This document shows, in pieces, positions 12,257-24,200 of a stretch of DNA of 64,000 nucleotides. The notes under the pieces are model-generated. The model saw only the letters and a program-made list of their open reading frames with translations, was not told the DNA's origin and did no database searches. The translations under genes were made by a program, and so were the position numbers. How positions within the stretch are numbered: position 1 is the stretch's first letter; every line of letters starts with the position of its first letter. Source of the DNA: Dendrophyllia cribrosa (Eukaryota; Cnidaria; Anthozoa; Scleractinia; Dendrophylliidae); contig JAJLRJ010000013.1 in the NCBI GenBank assembly GCA_024195265.1, forward strand, positions 8,963,832-9,027,831. The letters run 5' to 3'.

Positions 12257-15200
12257 GAAAACGTCTCTGGACCATCAGACAAAAAGAGTCAAATGAACGG
12301 CTTCCAAAGATCTACCGTATTTACTTAAATAGACATCTCTCTTCAGTAATATCTCAGCTCTTAACCTTGTATTCAAACCAGGTTTTTGGTCTTTATAGGG
12401 ACTGGAGGATTTCGTTTCCGTAACATCAAGAATATTACAGCTATAATGATTGAACTTAGCGAGTGCATAGCACATGTACGTCAATAATTGTTTAAAACAT
12501 GGCAGGTTACGTGACGTGATGATGTCATGTGACGTAAAAAATTACGTCATAACTCCCATAATGATGCCATGTAGGCAAAATTAATAAAAATCAATGGACG
12601 GATGCTAAATGTTACTACAAGATCGTATGAGCGAACCAAAAGACCATTATTTATTAGAAATGGGGAAAATTCAACATTTTAGAAACATGCCTTTTAATAG
12701 TCTCCCACGCAGCCTTGGTGGGGAGGAGCGTTGCGTGACGAGACAAATAACGGCTGCGTGGGAGACTAGCCTTTCAAAAGATCGTTGCCATAAAAACGTC
12801 GCGTCATGAAATAATCTGATATATAAAGATAAATTTCAGATAAAGCCAGGAAGCTTGGTGTTTATTAGTTAAACGCTTTTAAAGATATAAACTTTTAAAG
12901 TCAGTGCGGATCCTGCAAAATAACAAACAGCCAAAATTCTACTCGATCCCCCCCAAAATTCATTCCATACGGTTCCTTTTCAGTATATGTACTTATTGAC
13001 TAAGTGGGAGGGCGGATGGGAAAATATTTGGCTCGAGGTCATGGCGTACGGACCGAGCACAGCGAGGTCCGTGCGCCATGACCGAGAGCCAAATATTTTC
13101 CCATCCGGCTCGACCTAACTTAGTCAATAAGTATTTTATCATATGACCATGAAATTGGAGACAAAATTACTTGAAATCTTAACGCACGAGGCCGTCCGCT
13201 TTTGTAGCAGGGCCGTACGGCTTTTTCCGGCCTCGCTCGCGTACGGCCCTCATACGGGACTTTCATCAATGGTTTTGTAAAGAAAAGGTTCGCATGGCCG
13301 TACGGGTCATATGATAAAAGAGATTATGAACATAAAATTTAACCAATTAATGTATAAAAAATACAGTCAACACTCAGGACACCTACTTTTTTCTGTCTGT
13401 AGTTCCAGGCTTTCACTGGGTATTCCTCTTCCAAACTCGTTTTCAGATTTCAGTCGTACTGAGTAAGCAGTACCATGTTCAAGGTTGGTAAGCCTGTGGT
13501 TTTCACCTCGGGTAGTGGTAAACAGTTTCCATTTTTTTGTTCCAAACTTTCTAAACTGCAGTAAATAACTACTTATGGCGTACATGTCGTAGAGTTCAGG
13601 GTGCGACCACGTGATAATTGCCTCTGTTTGTTTGACGTCACTAGACTGGACATTAACGGGTGGCGGAGGAACCTCTGAAAATGGTGATTTACGTATACAA
13701 TTTAGCAGAAAATAATAACGGGAGAAGGAAGCAAAAAAAAGCAAATAGATACAGTCAAACGCGTATTAAGCAGACCCCCTTGGGCGAATGCTATGACTGT
13801 CCGATTTATAAAGGTATTCTTTACAGTAACTATGGGAACGGAATTCTGGGACTTTGCCTACGTGCTGTTCGCTTACTAAACGGTGTCCGCTTAACACAGG
13901 TTTGACTGTAAATAAATGTGGGAAGAAAAAAAAAGGAAGATAGGTAGGTAGGTATTTAGGAAGGGAGAGAGGGAGAAAGGAAGAGATGGAGGGAGGGAGG
14001 AAGGAAGGAAGAAAGGAAGAGATGGAGAGAGGGAGGAAGGAAGAAAGGAAGAGATGGAGGGAGGGAGGGAGGGAGGGAGTAAGGAGGGAAGCAAGCAAGG
14101 AGGGAGGCAAGCAAGGAAGGAAGCAAGCAAAGAAGGAAGGAACTGAGGAAGGGATGGAGGGGGGAAGGAAGAGATGGAGGGAGGTAGGGAGAAAGGAGGG
14201 AAGCAAGCAAGGAGGGAAGCAAACAAGAAAGCAAGCAAAGAAGGAAGGAAGGAAGGAAGCAAGCAAGCAAGCAAAGAAGGAAGGAACTGAGGAAGGGATG
14301 GAGGGGGGAAGGAAGAGATGGAGGGAGGTAGGGACAAAGGATGGAAGCAAGCAAGGAAGGAAGCAAAGAAGGAAGGAACTAAGGGAGGGAGGGAGGAAGG
14401 AAGAGATGGAGGGAGGGAGAAAAGAGGCAAGCAAGCAAGGAGGGAAGCAAGCAAGCAAGAAGGGAAGCAAGCAAGCAAAGAAGGAAGGAACTGAGGAAGG
14501 GATGGAGGGGGGAAGGAAGAGAAGGAGGGAGGTAGGGAGGTAGGGAGAAAGGAGGGAAGCAAGCAAGGAGGGAAGCAAGCAAAGAAGGAAGGAACTGAGG
14601 AAGGTAGGGAGTGAGAAAGGAAAGAATGAATTAATAAAGGAAGAAGGAGGAAGGAAGGAGGAAGGAAGGAAGGAAGGAAGGAAGGAAGGAAGGAAGGAAG
14701 GAAGGAAGGAAGGAAGGAAGGAAGGAAGGAAGGAAGGAAGGAAGGAAGGAAGGAAGGAAGGAAGGAAGGAAGGAAGGAAGGAAGGAAGGGAAGGAAGGAA
14801 GGAAGGAAGGAAGGAAAAAAAGGTATAGATAATGCACAAACCTCTTAATTCTACGGTTTTCTTAACTTTAAGGCTGCCAATTTCACCATTTTGCACACTA
14901 ACTCTGAGAGTTTTGCCAATTTTCTTTGCGATCACCAAGGGTTTCTGATCCTCTGTTTTGTCCACCTTAACAACAACTCGAAAACGTACTTTGACGCTGC
15001 CATTACTGAAACAAAAAACGTCCCTTGTTTAAATAAAGACGTGTTTGGCATAATTGGAACAATGGGTTGGACTACTGTTATCTGCCAACTGCAACTATAT
15101 AATATAAATTTGACCTGGATAATTATTTTTGCTTTCCCACGGCTCTCATCATCAAGGTTGTTCAACTAAAAAAGTTATCAGACCAGATCAGAAAAAATGC

Positions 15201-18200
15201 ATTTTTCTCAGGTAGTTTTGTCAAAGGTTGACGCTGCTAAACGTTGAAGCTGAAAGTACTTAAATCATGGGCGCCCAACGAGTTGAGTTCACCAGAGGCT
15301 TTAGAAAATCATCTTTATGTTATGTGAATTGAATGCCTTTTGAAGGGATATATGAATCAGCTACCATTTTTCGATCTGTTCGGATGCCTTAAAGTGCCTA
15401 TGAAATGAAATTTATTTTGATGTATCGAAAGTTTCACCTTTTTAGACCTTGGAATAAAAGGTTTAAAGTGTTAGGGACGATGCGAAACGCTTTTTTTATG
15501 GTCTCAAAGTTAGGTTGTTGGCGCTAAAAAGTGGCTCCAATTTGTGCGCGGCCAAAACCAGTGTCATATTACACTGTGACGTAAATAGTTGTACAAACTG
15601 CTGCGGGAATATAGAGAACAAGAGAGCTGACAAGAGACGTCGCTAGAGGTGGACAATATTATATGGCGAGCGGCCTCAAACATACGAGATATTAGAATTC
15701 TTCGATAACAGAGGGTGTAACAAAGCTTTATTTTGCTCCAGAGGAAAATAGGCCGGCGAAATACACGAAATTTGTTTGCCGACATCGGAAAGGGTACGTC
15801 AAGGGATGTTGTTTTCAATGAAAGCGCTTATTGTTAAGATTAATATTATTTTACAAAAACAAAATAACATTCCGGCCGGTGAGGCCGTTTAATCAAGCAT
15901 AATTTTCCAATCCATATCCTGTTTAAAAGTTCCTTCAAGCCTCAGCTCGACTGGAGAGCCGTCGAAGTCAGTGAGGCCTACAAAAATATACTGACTCGAT
16001 CGGCACTGACTGGCGAGTAATATAAATGTTTATACGTACGGTATTCCGAATTATAAAATTCGAAGTGCAGCGACGCAAGTGTTCACTAGCAGACTTCTTT
16101 TCTACGGAACATCTATCAAAAATCTACATGTACAAATGCGTAAGACTATTCGTAACAAAATACATCGCTGAACCATTGCGTGTTCGATCAGATCAATTTT
16201 TATACAATGAAATATAAATCAGACATATAAATGTAAACACGATACTTTGAACTCACTTACAAGCCGCCAAGTGGTTAAAATTTCCAGAAACGTTCAATCG
16301 CTGGCAAGACACTGAACAAAGAAACTTAATTATTACGTATATACTTGAGTTCAAACATTTTGAATAAGTAAATACGCTACAAGGCGCCTTGCCGCTAAAA
16401 ATACACCATTCACATTCAATTCAGCAAGCCGCCTGACACCACCTCGGATATGCATAACATATCAGTATAATTTAGAAACTTTCAACTAGCAAACCGCCAA
16501 GAAGCTAAGACATATATCCTTCGCATTGAAAAAAGAACTTTAAGTAGACGGGCGAACTGCCAAGCCGATAAAATAAGCTCATAACCTCCACGCGCGATCA
16601 ATGAACTTCAGAGAAGATCGGCCGAGTCGCTAATGCGCTAATATCAATGATGCAGTATACATTGTTTGTACTACAAATATATCGTTCGCGTTCGATAAAC
16701 GCTAGTCAACGAGCCACTAAAAAGAAATAACAAAAACGCCTCTGCGTTCAATAAGCTTACAACTCAACTGGCGAACCACTGAGACGCTGTGCTACTGAAA
16801 TGTATACCTTTCACGTTCATGTTCACTTCCTTCGCTCAAGCGGCACAGTCGGTGGTAAAAGTGAAGAACAACTCACCTCCACCGACTGTCGGCCAACTGT
16901 CGGCCGACTGTTGGCCGACAATCGGTCGACAGTCGATCAACAGTCGGCCAACAGTTGGCCGACAGTCGGCCGACAGTTGGCCAACAGTCGGCCGACTGTT
17001 GATCGACTGTCGGCCGACAGTTTTTTCCATAGTGGTCACCATTTGTCGGCCGACAAACGGCCGACTGTTGGTAACATGTCGGCCGACTGTTGGTAATCTG
17101 TCGGTAAGTTGTCGGTAGACTGTCGGTTGAAATTGTAATGAATACTTCGCGATTTACCTAATATAAATAAATCTTAAACGCATACCCTTCTAGTTTCTTA
17201 AGCATAATTCCCATCGAGACTTTCTTTCTCGTTCCACGATTGTTGCCCCGTCCGCACGATATGCGATATCGACTCTGTAAACAAGCGGCCATCTTGGTTA
17301 ACCTTTGTAACCAGGCTAAATAAAACCATGTGCTCAAAAAATTTGCACGGTTACCAAGACTCAACGAACTTAGCTGCAATCCAGGGCAATCAAAAGTGTA
17401 TTTTTTTTCGATACAGGATGATTCGATGGATACAAGCAAAGCTATCTAGCTAACATTTCGTAGAGCCTATTCTCTGACTTACGTTCAAAATTTGAACTTC
17501 AAAACTCGGGGTTATACGTCGTACCTTTCTTTTTCAAAATTTGAACTTCTGTGTTTACGGTAAGCTTTCTACGCTTTCAGTAAGTTTTTGGAAAGACTTT
17601 GTTGCTTTTAATTTATTTTCCTGAGGGTTTTGTCGTAGGTTTCAGTCAAGTATTTTTTCTCTGGCCGACTGTCGGTAACCTGTCGGTAAACTGTTGGTAA
17701 CCTGTCGGTAAACTGTTGGTTATCTGTCGGCCGACAGTTGGCCGACAGTCGGTGGAGGTGAGCTCTTCTTCACTTTTACCCAGTCGGTTCGCCTCGCTAC
17801 GGCAAAACTACAGTGGACACGATCATTTCATTTGATCAAGAGTGATCCGAAACTGATCCTCTTCACCTTCAGAGGATTGTAAAGAAACATGTTAGGCGCT
17901 GTCTGACATTTGTACAGCCAAAAACGTTGGCAAAATGACCATCACGCTAAAGGATTCCAAGGGAATTATAGCGTGAACAAACCAATGTGTCATACTATTT
18001 ACGTAATTTACGTCATCACGCACTCCTACTCGCCCCAGGCTCTCCAAAAATTGGAGCCACTTTTCAACCGAAGTGACGCATCTTCGAGGGGCTAAAAAAC
18101 CGATTTTCTTTCTTTTCCTCGAGAAATGATTATTGTTTTCGTTCTTTGGACATAATAAGCTAATGAAAAACGAATAAAAAAAATACATTTCATAGGCACT

Positions 18201-21200
18201 TTAATAGCTGAAACTTATTGGGTACGAAATCCTTTCTCCGAACACGTTAGCTCAAGTATGGTTTCCAAGAATTTTTAAATCTCAGCTCGGCAATGTTTGT
18301 GAGACTCACAAACAATGAACGTTTACTAGCGAAAATGAAAATTACGGGACAAACTTACCTTTTCCTTCATTATTAACGTCAGATGTCCTTGCCAAACAAT
18401 AATAACAAGTAAAAGAACCCCAAAATTTTCCCAAACCGACATTTCAGCTCATCGAACATTCGTAAACACAACCGCCGTAATGGCGGACTGACGGTTTACT
18501 GCCATTTACTCCATGTATGCTATTACCGAAGTGTAACATATCAACAAATTCAAAACAGAAAAATGAAAACAAACCCCGAGATTGCGCAGTACGGACTGTA
18601 ATTCAGCTTTAAGGGAGCGATTTGCCACCGAAATTTTTAGCTAGGCTTTATGAGAATCAAACATAGCATTTTTAAACCTCTTGAAAACGTCAGGCCATAG
18701 TTAATAGATGGTTTTCACTCACGTGACCTTTAGTCCTGTGGGACTCAAATGACAAAGGCCATGGCGGCCATATTGGTGTTCATAACAAAAGAAGTTCATT
18801 AAAATTCTTTTGTAGTTGTATTTCAATATGGCCGCCGTGACGTAACGTGGAAACCATCTATAGAATAAACTGGTTATGAAACTCAGTCACTCTTTTGTTA
18901 TATGTTTTTGTTCTCCATTTCGTTTGTTCGTTTGCCTTGACCGTGCACAAAACACAAAAGGTATTGAAATGCATATGAGCAACTGACCAGTAGAAACATT
19001 TGGGCTCACACGTTAAACAAAACAATGTGCACGGTCACGGTTCGTTCAACATTAAACAAAGCAGCTTTGTACACTCTTTTTGAAATTTGTTGAGCTTCAT
19101 AACCAGTTTGTTGTATTAACTATGGTCAGACGTAGTTTTTATTGGGGTGAAAATGTCAGTTGTCACATTCCGGTTTGCGAACCTGAACTTTTCGTCTAAT
19201 GTCTGTTATGCATATTTACGTCAGACTAGCTTATTTCATTCCCAAACCTCGCTTTTAAAGTGTAAACCTGTGACAATTTCATCAATGTATTCTCAGAGGA
19301 GCAAAACTGTAAAGAATAGCAACTCAAAAACAACATGAAGTTGCAAAGGTTTGCAAGAAATGTCGTACACTGTACAAACGAGGCTTGGTGGTGAATTTTG
19401 AGCTGATGACGTAACATGCTTGAGCCCTATTTTAATCCGAAAATCTGAGGGAAGATTGAGTATGACGAACAGCTATTTGGCGAACAATTGGTTGGGTTCC
19501 CTGTTAAATATGTTTTTACTCACACAAAACCAAGAATGTCAACTCTTTCAAACCCTTCGATATCTTGGAACAAAGCCGTTAGCTGTGGAGAAAAGAAAGA
19601 GAATCACAATATGAATACCCGTTATCAATTTTTGCTTTGTTAAATTAAGGGGAAACTGCGTCAGAGGAAAGAACTGCAAAATAGTCCTCATTTGAAAGGC
19701 CAAACTTTAAGACTCACTCTACGATAAAATGCAAGAAACATCCAAAATTTCATTTTTTTTTAATATTGAAAAACAAATTATACCATGCAAAAGTACTGCC
19801 GAAGACGTTTCATTTGAATGGTCACACCATAGGATTTCGTCCGCTACAGTTAAAACTACACTACTTGTCTCCATAATTGACTCTGGGAGTGAAATGGTTA
19901 TTGTTATATGGCTGGAGTTTTTCCTAATACAACGCGCGCGTTGATTGGTTGATTCATGGTCACATGGCATCTAACAAACAAACTGTTTCCAGCCAATTGT
20001 CCTGAGCGAGCAATATTTGCGAAAGCAGCCATTTTGATGTCAGAGGGTAACATTGCACTGTTGCCCGCTAGCGCACGTGATCAGACCGTGACAAAAGGTG
20101 GCATGATAATGATGCGATTGATATTTACCTCGAGTGCTCGGCGCGCTTTTCAAACTGTGTTGTGTTGTGTTTTTGTGTTGCTGTATAACAAATCACTTAA
20201 TGACTGATTCCTCGCGAAACAGTGAATTTGTTTCTCGAGAATCTTTATGTTTCCCGAGCCCTTTCACCTCGGAAGGATTTCATAACTGAGAATAAATGCC
20301 TAATATATATGAAAAATGACTCCTCATACGCAGTCCCGATAAAGATGGGCGTTGCCTTCGTACCTCTTGTTTGACGTTCTTCTCCATTTCTTGGTATCTA
20401 GCAGATGACTTGTTCTCCAACTCCTCGTTGAATACTTCTTCCTCGAGGGTAATGGCAGCACTGACTTCCACGATGTCTAATAATCAAATTGTGAATCAAT
20501 TATTACTATCTTCTACTCGCATATCTCTCGAAATTAAAGAAAACCAACGCATATAAAGCACCGTATATCAACTATGCAGTCGGATAGCCCATAACAATAT
20601 AATATATTTTACCGCGATTACATCTTTTCCCCCTTGATGCCAGCGATGTTTTCTTCTAAATAATTAGTTGTCTTACGGTTTTTACCACGATTTAACCGCG
20701 AAGTACTGCGCTCAGTAACTTTCATTTCATGGTCACAGTTTAGGGTTTCATCCACATACACAAAAGTTACAACCAACTTGTATAACATAATAAACAGTTG
20801 ACAGGAAAGTGCTGCTCAAACGTTTTCAATTGAATGGCCACACTGTAGGATATTTTCCACTGACTAAAAAGTTAGAACTACATTGTACAGCATAATAAAA
20901 CAGTGCCACAGTAAAGTACTGCTCAATAGCTTTCATTTGAATGGTCACACTTTAGGATTTCATCCACAGACTCAAAAGTTAGAACCACCTTGTACAGCAT
21001 AACAAACAGTACCACAGGAAAGTACTGCTCAGTAGCTTTCATTTGAATGGTCACACTTTAGGGTTTCATTCACAGACTCAAAAGTTAGAACCACCTTGTA
21101 CAGCATAATAAACATTACCACAGGAAAGTACTGCTCCGCAGTAGCTTTCATTTGAATTGCAACACTTTACGATTTCATCCACAGACTCAAAAGTTAGAAC

Positions 21201-24200
21201 CACCTTGCACTGCATAATAAACAGTACCACAGAAAAGTACTGCTCAATAGCTTTCATTTGAATGGTCCACAAACGCATTCGATATTCAGTCTAACTTTTG
21301 ATCAAACGTTAGAACCACCTTGTACAGCATAATAAACAGCAGCATAGGAAAGTACTGACCAACAGCTTTCATTTGAATGGCCACACTTCATGATTACGTC
21401 CACAGACTCAACAGTTAGAATAATATTATATGACTCGTCGGAAAAAATAAAGCCAACACGAAGCGCGGTTGGTTTCTCATTAAAGCGGTTTTCGTTTGGG
21501 TGGCGTAGAACTAGAAGCAAAGTTACCACTCTGGCCAATCACAACAGAGAAAGCAATCCAATAAACCAATCTGGGCCAGGTTGTTCAAAGCGCGGTTAAG
21601 CTAACCCAGGGTTAGCATCAATTTTGATTCCAGTTAAATAATTACTGCAATGAAAATTTTTCCAAAGTATTTATCAATTTCTGCCCTTTAGTTTCGTTTT
21701 TATGGGCCGATTAACACGGTACAACTTTGTTGCATGCGACACGCTTACGGCATGCTTACGACATGACTTGAGTTCATTTAAACGAAGTAATTCGTGTTGT
21801 AAGCATGTCGTGAGCATGTTTTAAGCGTGTCGCATGCGACAAAGTTGTACCGTGTACATCTTCCCTAACTTGTCTTCTTTAGTTTCGTTTCTAACTTGTC
21901 TTCGCATGTAACTTAAAATTAACTTTTGAAAACACTTCTAACAAGATAAATTAAATTTTAATCCTGGGTTCGAACAACTGGGCTCAGAACTTGAAGAAAA
22001 TACATGTAGCCGACGCCAAGCGCGGGAAAACGCGTGCAGGTTTTGTTGTATTTACTACTGATTGGTTGAAAAAGTGGCGCGAAAGCGTAGCAATGTAAAA
22101 CCAAAGCAATAGCTAAATTACTTTTGATACTCAACTGAATACCGCTCTTTTTGTTTTCAAGTGCTGTGAATAAGTTCACTTAGCGTGGAGGGTAGAAAAC
22201 GTGAGACTTAAATGAAGTAAATTTATGAACACTTTCGACAACCAATCAACTTGAAACACAGCGAGGAATATAAAATTCTCAAGTTGTGAGGTACAAAATG
22301 GCTTAACACCACCCGTATGTTAGATTAGAAGGCACGCCAGATCGATCCATATGCAGATGTCAATGCTTAAAGGGAACCTCCATTGTTAAAACAAATTGAC
22401 GTTAAATTGTTGGAAATAAAGTCGGAATTTAAAATTTTTAAAAGAACAGGTGCAAATATAATTTTAGTGTACAAAAAATGGATACGAATATCGCCGGTTT
22501 TCGCTTTTAAATTTCCCGCGCGCCGCCATTTTGAATATTTATGACGTGTTACGGTTGCCGCTATTGTTAAGAATCGACGTTCTCTTGTATGCAACAATTG
22601 GACAACCGTAACACGTCATAAATATTCAAAATGGCGGCGCGCGGGAAATTTAAAAGCGAAAACAGGAGATATTCGTATCCATTTTTTTGTACACTAAAAT
22701 TATATTTGCACCTGTTTTTAAAAAAAAATAATTTAGACTTTATTTCCAACAATTTAACGTCAATTTGTTATAACAATGGAGGTTCCCTTTAAAATCCACA
22801 ATGAATCAAAAACAAATAAAAAACGCTGCAAAGATTTAGTTCAACTTATACAGGGTAGTACTTCCCCCTCCTCCTCCCGGGGATTGATATCTCACCTTCT
22901 CTCACTGTTAGATTGACACTCCTTGCAGTCTGTCCCATAATATTAATCGCAATACACTTGTAAACGCCTTGGTCGTGGGTACGGGTGTCGAAAACTAACA
23001 GAGAACCGTCCTGTTGGATCTCTTTCCCTCTCTTTCTTTGACTGTCGTCATCAAGGATTTCGATTTCATAAACCGATTTAGTGGCATTCACAGGGTGTCC
23101 ATCGGGTGTTACCCAAGTAAACGTCGGCTCTGGAAGACCCCTTGCTTGACACGTAAGCGTTACGTTCTCCTCCGTACCAGATACGATTGGCGGATCAGCG
23201 TAGAAAATAGTGGGTGGAGCTGTATTCAAGAAATGAAGGAAAATATGTTACTTTATCATATGACCCGTACGGCCCTGCAACCTTTTCTTTGCAAAACCAT
23301 TGATAAAAGTCCCGTATGAGGGCCGTACGCGTTTGCGCGAGCGGGGCCGGAAAAAGGCGTACGGCCCTACTCAAAAGCGGACGGCCTAGCGCGTTAAAAT
23401 TTCAAGTATTTTTATCTCCAAATTGGTCATATGATAAAATACTTATTGACTAAGTTAAGTCGGGCCGGATAGGAAAATATTTCGTTTCGGTCATGGCGCA
23501 CGGACCTTGCTGCACTCGGTCCGTTCGCCATGACCTCGAGCCTCGAGAAACGAATCTTGGAAGTTTCCCAGTAAAGGACTAGGGAGAGGAAATGGGCATC
23601 CCAAGGAACGTTGCGAACAAATAGAAAACAGTCCCCCTCATGTGAAAACTAAGACGAAGACTGTTCCCCGACAGACTGTCTTTGTTTTCCTTCTAGATAT
23701 ATTAAAATTGAGTGACAAATTATCTGTCTTAGACAAGATATCCGTCTGTCAGCACGTCTTCAAGACGTGTTAACAGACGAATAACCTGAAAACGAATTTT
23801 GCCACTAAATTCGACTATTAAAACACCGAATTTATAAATTCGGCCATTAACGGGGTTTGACTGTACTTAAGATGAGTTATTCGTCCGAGACGGGTATATA
23901 ATTCGTCTAAATATAAATTCCGTACGTCTTCAAGATGTGCTGACAGACGGAAAATTCGTCTTTAAACTTATATCTAGACGGAAAACGAAGACGGTTTTTG
24001 ATCTACTGTTTTCTATTTGTTTAAAAGGATTCTTTTCCTTTCCGTTCCTTTAATGGGGAACTAGGCTTCAAAGATTCGTTGTTGTGTTATCCTTGCTGAT
24101 TCGTCTTCTTCAAATTTATACTTGACGAATTCTTTGTCTGACGGACAATTCGTCTCTAGTTTGAACAACCACGACGGCGAAGCAGCGAGAACGGCACAAA

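Larger units (their letters stand above)
15393..18200. mobile_element. 2.8-kb TTAA element, family F, carrying a nested insertion
   Basis: TTAA at 15,389-15,392 and 18,201-18,204 flank inverted ends AGTGCCTATGAAATG and CATTTCATAGGCACT. More subterminal pairing is visible (TTGGAGCCACTTTT at right, AAAAGTGGCTCCAA at left). TTAA target sites point to Kolobok or piggyBac. No transposase frame survives. Inside are the degenerate array at 16,250-16,845 and the nested element at 16,854-17,780. Confidence 0.8.

Noticed and set aside
12006..12282. Poly-Gly and poly-Pro open frames
   Set aside because: Produced by the 61-base C run.
13986..14543. 185-codon open frame rich in Lys, Glu and Gly on the plus strand
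   Set aside because: Translation of the purine repeat; no start context, no domain.
13766..14965. 399-codon open frame rich in Pro, Ser, Leu and Phe
   Set aside because: It only begins in true exon 10 (to 14,842) and then reads through the donor into the CCTT repeat. Repeat translation, not protein.
16836..17042. Arg/Pro/Thr-rich frames on both strands
   Set aside because: Translation of GTCGGCCGAC repeats inside a TIR element.
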